A DNA stretch of 64,000 bases from Watersipora subatra (taxonomy: Eukaryota; Bryozoa; Gymnolaemata; Cheilostomatida; Watersiporidae), in contig NC_088714.1 of NCBI RefSeq assembly GCF_963576615.1, positions 26,470,558 to 26,534,557 of the forward strand, in the 5' to 3' direction. The translations under genes and the position numbers were made by a program. The notes below the pieces were generated by a model. The model made no database searches, was not told the origin of the DNA, and worked only from the letters and a program-made list of their open reading frames with translations. Of this stretch, positions 37,501-49,500 are shown one piece after another. Position 1 is the first letter of the stretch; every line of letters begins with the position of its first letter.

Positions 37501-40500
37501 CTAATGTAACTAATATATATGTCAGCTAGGCTTAACCTGTAATCAGTTAAACTAATGTAACTAATATATATGTCAGCTAGGCTTAACCTGTAATCAGTTA
37601 AACTAATGTAACTAATATATATGTCAGCTAGACTTAATCTGTAATCAGTTAAACAAATGTAACTAATATATATGTCAGCTAGGCTTAACCTGTAATCAGT
37701 TAAATTAATGTAACTAATATATATGTCAACTAAACTTAACCTGTAATCAGTTAAACTAATGTAACTAATATATATGTCAGCTAGGCTTAATCTGTAATCA
37801 GTTAAACTAATGTAACTAATATATATGTCAGCTAGGCTTAACCTGTAATCAGTTAAATTAATGTAACTAATATATATGTCAACTAAACTTAACCTGTAAT
37901 CAGTTAAACTAATGTAACTAATATATATGTCAGCTAGGCTTAATCTGTAATCAGTTAAACTAATGTAACTAATATATATGTCAGCTAGGCTTAACCTGTA
38001 ATCAGTTAAACTAATGTAACTAATATATATGTCAGCTAGACTTAATCTGTAATCAGTTAAACAAATGTAACTAATATATATGTCAACTAAACTTAACCTG
38101 TAATCAGTTAAACTAATGTAACTAATATATATATCAGTTAGGCTTAACCTGTAATCAGTTAAACAAATGTAACTAATATATATGTCAACTAGACTTAACC
38201 TGTAATCAGTTAAACTAATGTAACTAATATATATATCAACTAAACTTAACCTGTAATCAGTTAAACTAATGTAACTAATATATATATCAACTAGACTTAA
38301 TCTGTAATCAGTTAAATTAATGTAACTAATATATATGTCAGCTAAGCTTAATATGTAATCAGTTAAATTAATGTAACTAATATATATGTCAGCTAGACTT
38401 AACCTGTAATCAGTTAAACTAATGTAACTAATATATATGTCAACTAAACTTAACCTGTAATCAGTTAAACTAATGTAACTAATATATATGTCAGCTAGGC
38501 TTAACCTGTAATCAGTTAAACTAATGTAACTAATATATATATCAACTAGACTTAATCTGTAATCAGTTAAATTAATGTAACTAATATATATGTCAACTAA
38601 ACTTAACCTGTAATCAGTTAAACTAATGTAACTAATATATATATCAGTTAGGCTTAACCTGTAATCAGTTAAACAAATGTAACTAATATATATGTCAGCT
38701 AGGCTTAACCTGTAATCAGTTAAACTAATGTAACTAATATATATATCAGCTAGGCTTAACCTGTAATCAGTTAAACTAATGTAACTAATATATATATCAA
38801 CTAGACTTAATCTGTAATCAGTTAAATTAATGTAACTAATATATATGTCAGCTAAGCTTAATATGTAATCAGTTAAATTAATGTAACTAATATATATGTC
38901 AGCTAGACTTAACCTGTAATCAGTTAAACTAATGTAACTAATATATATGTCAGCTAGGCTTAACCTGTAATCAGTTAAACTAATGTAACTAATATATATA
39001 TCAACTAGACTTAATCTGTAATCAGTTAAATTAATGTAACTAATATATATGTCAGCTAAGCTTAATATGTAATCAGTTAAATTAATGTAACTAATATATA
39101 TGTCAGCTAGACTTAACCTGTAATCAGTTAAACTAATGTAACTAATATATATGTCAACTAAACTTAACCTGTAATCAGTTAAACTAATGTAACTAATATA
39201 TATGTCAGCTAGGCTTAACCTGTAATCAGTTAAACTAATGTAACTAATATATATATCAACTAGACTTAATCTGTAATCAGTTAAATTAATGTAACTAATA
39301 TATATGTCAACTAAACTTAACCTGTAATCAGTTAAACTAATGTAACTAATATATATGTCAGCTAGGCTTAATCTGTAATCAGTTAAACTAATGTAACTAA
39401 TATATATGTCAGCTAGGCTTAACCTGTAATCAGTTAAACTAATGTAACTAATATATATGTCAGCTAGGCTTAACCTGTAATCAGTTAAACTAATGTAACT
39501 AATATATATGTCAGCTAGACTTAATCTGTAATCAGTTAAACAAATGTAACTAATATATATGTCAGCTAGGCTTAACCTGTAATCAGTTAAATTAATGTAA
39601 CTAATATATATGTCAACTAAACTTAACCTGTAATCAGTTAAACTAATGTAACTAATATATATGTCAGCTAGGCTTAATCTGTAATCAGTTAAACTAATGT
39701 AACTAATATATATGTCAGCTAGGCTTAACCTGTAATCAGTTAAATTAATGTAACTAATATATATGTCAACTAAACTTAACCTGTAATCAGTTAAACTAAT
39801 GTAACTAATATATATGTCAGCTAGGCTTAATCTGTAATCAGTTAAACTAATGTAACTAATATATATGTCAGCTAGGCTTAACCTGTAATCAGTTAAACTA
39901 ATGTAACTAATATATATGTCAGCTAGACTTAATCTGTAATCAGTTAAACAAATGTAACTAATATATATGTCAGCTAGGCTTAACCTGTAATCAGTTAAAC
40001 TAATGTAACTAATATATATGTCAGCTAGACTTAATCTGTAATCAGTTAAACAAATGTAACTAATATATATGTCAGCTAGGCTTAACCTGTAATCAGTTAA
40101 ACTAATGTAACTAATATGTATGTCAGCTAGGCTTAACCTGTAATCAGTTAAACTAATGTAACTAATATATATGTCAGCTAGGCTTAACCTGTAATCAGTT
40201 AAACTAATGTAACTAATATATATGTCAACTAGACTTAACCTGTAATCAGTTAAACTAATGTAACTAATATATATATCAACTAGACTTAACCTGTAATCAG
40301 TTAAACTAATGTAACTAATATATATGTCAACTAGACTTAACCTATAATCAGTTAAACTAATGTAACTAATATATATATCAACTAGACTTAATCTGTAATC
40401 AGTTAAATTAATGTAACTAATATATATGTCAACTAAACTTAACCTGTAATCAGTTAAACTAATGTAACTAATATATATGTCAGCTAGGCTTAATCTGTAA

Positions 40501-43500
40501 TCAGTTAAACTAATGTAACTAATATATATATCAGCTAGGCTTAACCTGTAATCAGTTAAACTAATGTAACTAATATATATGTCAGCTAGACTTAATCTGT
40601 AATCAGTTAAACTAATGTAACTAATATATATATCAGCTAGGCTTAATCTGTAATCAGTTAAACAAATGTAACTAATATATATGTCAGCTAGGCTTAACCT
40701 GTAATCAGTTAAATGAATACAAATGCGAAGTTCAATGGTCGATTTGACTCAAACGTAGTAAAAGTATAATTTGTTTTGAGAACCTTAAAGATTGTGACCA
40801 TTCACCATGTCGGATACCACTAGTGATTATTACCCATATTTGACAAACGCTGGTGAATATTCATCAGTAAAATAATAAAGATTCGTCTTCTCATACCCAC
40901 CAGCAAATCAGTTGGATCCGGTGAAGGAGTAAACGCTGGAACATCTTCAGATACAGGTTGCTTTTGGTCGGAAGCTGATTGCTCAGAGAGACTAATGATT
41001 TGCTCGGTACCCTTGTCAACAGGGTGACCTTGAAACACGAAAGTTGGAGCATTACAAACATTTGCATTTAATTGAACAAAAGAAAAAATAATGGATTCAA
41101 ATGGGAAATATAATAGACATTTAGAGACATAGAGACAATAGCCAACCTATGATGGTAGTGAGACCATAGTGAACCTATGACAGTGGTGGAACAATAGTTA
41201 ACCTATGATCGTGGTGGTACAGTAGTCAACATATGATAGTGGTGGTACAGTAGTCAACCTATGATCGTGGAGGTACAATAGTCAACCTATGGCGGTGGTA
41301 GTATAATAGTCAACCTATGATAGTGGTGGTATAATAGTCAACCTATGATAGTGGTGGTACAATAGTCAACCTATGGTGGTGGTAGTATATTAGTCAACCT
41401 ATGATAGTGGTGATATAATAGTCAACCTATGATAACGGTAGTACAATAATCAACCTATGATAGTGGTGATATAATAGTAAACCTACATGGCGGGAATGTT
41501 CGGTCCGAGTCTTGACTAGATGAGACTTTAACATCTTCTTGCTCCGCTGCACTCTCCTTTACTTCTGTAACAAATCAATCAAAAATTCCAATATCATATC
41601 TGTCTTTATTGTATCATTTGAATAAATGGCCACTGAATTACCACTTTTTTTTAAATTTTGACACAAGAAACATATTTGATTATTTGTGAATACATTAACA
41701 GGCTGTACTGTACCCATGTCTCGGTGAGTATGCAAATAGTAACTTAATATTTACATAAGGTTTCGTCAATCACTGTTCGCTATATAAAAAAATTTGATTA
41801 TGCGCGGGAAATATAAAATGTATGAAGTTAGTTTAACGGCTCCCTTCTGCAGAGCCATATGTTGAGCATTGCAGGTAGCATGAGTATTGGAATTCTCGAG
41901 TGCAGCCTTTGTTATTGACATATATTGCAACACATACTGTAGATAACAGGCTAGACAACTAATAGTAGCATATAGCTACACCATTTTGTCACAAAGAGCC
42001 AACATCACTTTTCCTGACATGCATACATCAATTGGTATGCGATTTACTTTACAATCTTTGTTAGGTATGATCCTTGCTATAATAGGAGTCAAGTTCTTCC
42101 ATTCAACCTCAAACTAGAAGGTTAGGAAAAGGTGGCACGCCTATAAATGCAACCAAGGTGGCACGCTATCACCTATGCCAATCAACCTATGCCTTCCTAC
42201 AGTTTGATTAATTGTAATCTTAGCTATTACATCCGACGATCTCTCAAACACTAACTCACATGGTATAGACTACTGACTAGTGCTGGGACGATATCAAAAA
42301 CTCGTTTCGGTACGATATGATCGCGTGGTAAACCGATATATGGAAATATCGGTTGTTATTCGGAGTTGTCTTGTCTGCCAGAAAAAGCTACCATGGGAGA
42401 ACAACTCCCTAATGAATCCAAATACCAGTATAATTCTTTGAAGAATCGGGTATCAAATGGAGTGGAGGGCTATCTATCGACAATCATTCACCATGGTATT
42501 ATATTGAATTGAATGCCATTCATCAGAATTATGTTCTATTGAACTCTGTAAGCGAAGACTGTGATACTAAAGCATTTAAATAGGTGGTTTTATTGACATA
42601 TATCGAAATATCGATGATATCCGATATTTCGATATGGGCAAAAAGCACTTGGTACGGTCGGTATCAGAAAGTGGTATCGACGGTATACCGAAATATCGTA
42701 ATACCGTCCCAGCACTAGTATAGACTCCCTAGCATACATAATAGTTGTCACTGAATATAACATTTAAGTTCAGTATATGTTACAAAAAGCAGAAAATTCT
42801 GTAAAACAGTAGCAGTTTACCTGCGCACTGAATAGACAGAGACTCAATACCTTCCACCACTTTCTCCACAGCTGGCTGTGATTCGTCTGCTTCCTAGAAC
42901 ATAAGGAAAACATAGAGAGACATGCATAACCTCTTAAAACCCTTAAAACTATGATAAAAAATAGGAGCAGTAAATAGATCCAACAACAAAACCATGACAG
43001 ATACGTAATTTAAACATTAAGCAGCAAGCTGGTAACTTTTTGTAGAACTAAAGCCAAACCAGGAGAAAAATTATAAAATAATAATCAAGTAAAACATCAG
43101 CATAAAAAACAAGTAAAATACACGAACCACCTGTAGAACTACATCCTCGTTAACTTGAGAAGGTTGGGCTGTATCGATGTCGACAGTCTCCTGCAGCGAA
43201 GAGGGTAAGCTAGTGTCAGGGCAAGGTTTGTTAGACTCTCCCGCATTTATCTCATCTGTACAAAGAGTGATAAGAAAATAGATCAAAATCAAGTCAATGT
43301 TAATCATAGATAAAAAGAGCAGGGTGATGGCACTTGCCATGGGGTTTGTTTGCTTCTGAAGAGGTTGATGTCCTATGCGAGAGTCGACTCGCCTTCCCAC
43401 CCATTTCTCCAAGCCTCTGACTGGCCAGAGCTTCCGTAGATGTACTGACTGAGGCAGGAGATGAGGCGAGCTCCACCTGTGAAGATTTGTTGTTACGACG

Positions 43501-46500
43501 GAGGCTGCCAGTCTGCAGGGCGAAGTTCAGCTCAGCGGCGTTGATGCTACGACGTATGGGGTCAGCTCGCTTCACGGAGTCAGTAGACAGTTGCTGTTCC
43601 TGCTGCCGTGCTGCCTTTGTCTTGGCTATCAACTTCAGCTACAATTAAAATATGTATTCACTTGTATTATCTTCGCATTTGTGGTCGCCATGGACTATTC
43701 ATCATTTATTTAGGCACCCTAAACTATCTGGTAGAAGTCTTTAATAATGGACAAAATTTTTAACATTACTTTTGATAAAAAAAGTACAAAGCAATAGCCA
43801 CACAGTTTTATGTTATTCTAGCAAAGCCCACTATAGGCCAGACATACACTATAGTTTCACGGTGCGAATGATGCAGATTTGGAATTGTGAGCACAATGTG
43901 ATAAGTGTCTTAATGGATATTCGCATATCGCAGAGTAACGCGGGCGGGCGCATTGGTAAAAAGATAACGAGTTCTTCACCAGAGGTTATAAACACACATT
44001 CCTGTCATAGAAACACATTCCTGTCATAGACACACATTCCTGTCATAGACACACATTCCTGTCATAGACACATTCCTGTCATAGACACACATTCCTGTCA
44101 TAGACACACATTCCTGTCTTATCAAATCAAAATAGGAACAACTATAGCATCGAAAATGTTTAGAATGGAATAGCTTGCACTGAATTTTCTTGTGCATCAT
44201 TCGCAAGTGCTGTTTCCATCTTCCGCAAGCATAAAACATTTGATAAAACATTTGATGATAATTTGTGAGTAAAGAAATTCGCTTGACTTGCGGATGATGC
44301 AAACTTGTAGAATAACTGCGCCATGAAAACATAGTGATAGCTTAGATTTAGATTTGTGATTGCGTAATTCAGAGAACCATTCTGAAACATCGAAACTGTA
44401 ATCTCTCCAGCTGTACAATGAAATATAGAAGCAAATAAACTCTACAAGCGTTTGCCAGCGAAATGTTCAAAGTCTTTAATGGGATGGTGAATACAGAAAA
44501 AACCTACCTTCCTCTTTAGCTGTGTCACATTCCGTTGCACCTCCCAGACAAGTTCTTCTTTTTCAGCGTTTCGAGTTGAGGCGCTGAGACGTTCCCCGTG
44601 AAGCTCATTGTGAAGGATGTTGAGTAGGGCTTCCTGCTTGTAAAGCTCTCCTTCAACTGCAGAAACATCCTCGGGCAAATCCACAGACCATTTAGAGGCA
44701 GCTGGTTGTAAGGGTGGCCTATACCTGTAACAATGGTCAACATAAGACACCCGGGCTATGCTATTATATATGCATTTTGAGAGCACATCAAAAAATATCA
44801 ATTGATAAATATCTGATTTCTCAAAATATTTGAATAGATTTAAAAAGTGTGACTTGAGATGTTGTTGTGAAATGAGATTTATTTGTCTAATATGGCCAAT
44901 ACAAAAGTGTGGCCGAATCACTAAGTGTAAAAAAATTTAAAGCTAAGAAATAATAAAAATGTTGTTAATAAAACAATATGCAAAAGTAAACTAACATAAA
45001 AATACTCTAAGCCAATATGCGCCACACCATCATTTGTGTTAACATCTAAAACAATTATTTATTCGCTGCGCACAGTGTAACATGCTAATGAGTTACCTTA
45101 ACGATCAAAACATTATTTCATATTAATAATATTTAGTATTTAATAGTGTTAAAAGCTGTTGTTTGAAAACTGAATCTTATAAGTCTCAATCAGTCTCCAG
45201 AAAAATAGGTTCTTCTGGCAACAAAAATGAGTGTATAGAACCCTTAACATATAGTTCTTTTCAACTTTCAATTCATTAACTTTTTTGTAAGGAGAAGTGT
45301 TTAAGCAAAATTCCATCTCCATTTTAGTACAATTATGCTTAGTTTATCATCCAATCACTAAATTGACCTACATGTATAGAGCCCTTACCATGTATAGAGC
45401 CCTTACCATGTATAGAACCCTTACCATGAAATGATTTTTCTACATAGAACTTATGAGCTGTTTATGTAAAAAATTAATGGTGTTTTAAGGAAGCTCTGCC
45501 TAGTTTGTCATCATTTTAGCACAGCTACGCTCATCTCATCATCTAATCACTAAACATTTGACAGCGAAGTACCGCTGCCAAATTTGACCTTAATTAACAC
45601 GCAATCAGTGGGTGCGCACCTAGCCAGCCGTAACGCTAAATGCCACAAAAGGATATGTTCTGCCACAACAGCTAGCCCGGCTACGGAGGAATTACTGTCA
45701 CTAATTACGTAGCATTGGTGAATGAGGCTGAAAGCTAAACTGCAAAATCTCCTGGTTTCTAATTCCATAATTATCTAGGTAGCCTAAGCAACCGTAATCC
45801 TATGGATTCAGCCATTCAATCCTTCCTCAGTGCTATGCATAAGAATAGAGAATAGCCAGCTACCCTCTGACATACATCTTATGTAAGAGTAAACTGGTAA
45901 AGTTACGTAATACCTATAGCTGACCGCTGCGTGGCTATAAGAAGCACGGCGAACCGCTAACCAGGCAGATGGGGAGTAGCGAGCGGCTACCTAGGAGGCA
46001 CTCAGGAACAGAAGAGGAGCGACGAAGAGCTGTTGGTGTTTCACCATGCATAGAACCCTGTGCGTGTTAACCTGTATATGTGTTAGCACCGCAAGGCTCT
46101 ATTACACTGTGAATACACAAAGGCAGCATGTATCAAGTCGGCAGAACAGTTTATAGAAATGGTCATATTTGATGAACTGGTGAGAATCTTATTGACATGT
46201 CTACTACAAAGTATCACATTGTAAATGACATTGATGCAGAAATGGCTGAAATGTGGATGTGACAACAAAAGCTAGAATGGAGGGGGTGATCGAAGCAGCT
46301 TGGTATTAAGAGTGATGCTGAGTGCATGAGCAAGTGATTGCTCGTGTTTCCTAGCTTAGAAGTTCATCAAATTATTGACCATGCAGTATATAGACATTGC
46401 TGCAGCTCAAAACAGCAGCTCAAAACACGTCAAAGATTGGTAGTGCTCTCTTGTTGTATATGTACCATTAAAATATTCAGATTTATACCCGATTTATACA

Positions 46501-49500
46501 ATTTATACATTTATATAATTTTGATCTGTACTGCCAATCGTAGTAGTATTACTTTTTATTATTTTATTTTTGCTTCTTGTCTTGTAGTATCTAGTCAATT
46601 AACTGAGCATGTTACGATGAATGTCGATGAATGAATGTCGATCTGCATGTCACCAAAACTTCATAAACACTGAAATCCTGTATTTATTAGTACTAAATAT
46701 ATGCCTTGTAATAGCTTAATTTCCCCTTAATGAAAGTGTAATTTCATCCTCGATATGAGCAATAATATACTATCCCAATAACACACATCGATATGCAATA
46801 ATACACTATCGGTCCATCCTATTAAAACCTGCATTCCATCTAATAACCAGTCCAATTCTTGTCGGTCAATCTCGTAGCAAATCTTGTCAGCCAAAAAGTA
46901 TGAAAATATTTAGGAACTAGATTTGCATGGCAAGACAATTATTGTACCGATTTTACACCACAAATTTCCCACTAGCACGCACAAACTTTCGATTTGCGCA
47001 GCAGCCATGGAACATATCCGAAAAAAAGAGTTGCTCAGAAAGCTTCTTCCTGAGATGGTAAAAGACACCCTGTACAGTCAAACTGTAAAAGTGTAAAGTT
47101 GAATACAGAAAGAGGACATGATTTAAGAAAGCAGCTGGGCGGAAACCCGGTAAAGCGCTGTTGTGTAACTGTTACATAACAATCATCGATTGCCACTTGC
47201 TAGGCTCCTTAACGCTAAAGCTGCATAGGAGAGACAATAGCTAGCTATAGCTGCCGTTACATAACTTCTGAGTAAAACTGAAAGCCAAAGCATTATCTAT
47301 GGCGCGAAAGAGTAAACATTTCCATGGGTCTCAATAACGACAAACATTCTGTCTTTGTGATGCAATACTTATTTATTCCTCATGTTTACCGCTCCTGCTT
47401 ACTAAACTATCAAACATCTGTTCATAAGCTCGGCACACACGAGTTGACTGCTTGTAGCTTATAACTTAAAGCTTTTGAACAACAAGCATTTCATAATGGA
47501 ACTAATGATGATCGAACAGAAGCGACGGTTTTAAACAATAAAATTAATAATATTTTCATTAAATAGGAAGTAAATATTTATTACTATCTATAATAGTACC
47601 CTGACAGTCTCAAGTGTCATGTGAGATCATCAGGTATGCCAATAAGACACTGAGAATGAGTATGTGTACAATAATTCTAAAATATAGTAAGGCAAATGAA
47701 TGACGCAGGTAGTAGTGTCAGTCTACTTGGCTGGAAGTTGTGATTTTCAAATCAAAGTTTAAAAAAATTATCAAATTTTCAAAATTAGATTGTAGTCTTT
47801 AATACACCGCCTTACAAACTAAAAAGCACTGCGCCATTGCAGTCTAGTGCGCTGTAAGAGATCATCATGTGGGCTAATAAAGTACAGATAATAAGTATGT
47901 ACACAATAATTCTAACATTCTGTAAGGTGACTGATTGGTGCAGATGGCAGCGTGCAGGGCGGTGATGCCATCTGCTGCAGATTCGATGTGATCTTTTTCC
48001 CCAACCTCCAACCGTGGCTACGGACAGATGAACATGGCTCTTATTATAGTAAAAACTATTATTATTGGCTGTTATCCATCTGGTCGCCTTTTCTGTCACA
48101 AAGTGCAGAGAATAAATATTGGTACAATTATTAGTTGTAATATTATAATTATATTAACTATAATATTAGTTATGTAGGAGTTATCATGTGGGTGATTAGC
48201 TCAGTTGGTTAGAGCGGCAGTCTAATAAGCTGAATGTCATGGGTTCCAGCTCCATGCTGGCCAACATTTTAACCTTTTATTGACTGCAGGTACAAAGTTT
48301 TGGGATTGTGTGAAAGTTGGCATATTTAACATTTAACTGCTATTGCAGCACGAAAATAAAAGACTGACATCCAATTGCACTTTATAATTTCTGAAAACTT
48401 AACAATGATTCAAAAGTCACCTTCTAGTAACGATGAAACCGTGAATCCTCTCAAACAAATCTCAAAGGAAGCTGATTTCAGACAGAAAGAACAACAATAA
48501 AAATTGTAGAATGCCCAATGAGGGCAACTCACTTCAAATGACTTAAATATACATCAGTTATTTTTCATTCGTCACTTACATGCCCTCTGGACGGTGAGAC
48601 GGTGGCTACCATTCAGCTTGTGTATATTATTATGTGAACATAGAAATTATTTTTATTCCTGTCTACCCATTTTCCTCTTTTTCATGATCAATAGTGAGCG
48701 AAAAAAATATTTAATATGAACAAAATTTGACAACTAATCAAATTTCACATATTTTAAAGCAGCTAAAAAGGATGTAATCAAAATGGCCGAAGTCTTTTTA
48801 CCAATTACAATTTTCTAGCTGACTTGGAAGAATGTATTAACTATTATGGTGATGAGCAGTAACTCCTGCAACTAAGTCTTGCGAAGCCAAGCAGAAATTT
48901 AAATAAGAGACAAAAGATATGACCAGGAATGACCTAGCAACTTCATTGTCAGCTGCTAACTGTAAGATGCCGAGTCAGGCAGCGCTGGGTCAATATGAAT
49001 TTCCATTGCCTAACTTCAGAGTGAGATTTCATTTTGTACTTCAATCATGCAAACGATTGATGCCTCATAAATACATGTATGACAAGCATAAATGTCGACT
49101 CATATTTAAAAGGCTTGCTTTTTATTGAAAACTATTTTGCATGAAAAAGCAAGCCATGGTTGTGTTGAGTGTTAGTGATAGCATCACAGCAAGTTTGTTC
49201 ATAATATCCTGGACAGAAAGTCCTAACAAGTATTACGCTAGTATAGCATCTGTAATCTTCACGATAACCTTTACTATAATAAGAGCCGTGTTTATCCGCC
49301 TGAAGCCAATGTTGGAGCTGGGTAAAAAAGATTGTATCAAATGAGATTCGAACTCATGACATTCGGCAGCCCGACACTCTACCATCTGCGCTAATCGACC
49401 AAGAAAAGACAACTCACAATAAGTGTAGAAATATTTATTATATTATTATCTGCACTTTATCAGCCCACCTGACAAACTATCACAAAACACTAGGGTACTA

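Noticed and set aside
48186..48266. Functional tRNA-Ile gene
   Set aside because: Acceptor stem does not pair and box B is altered.
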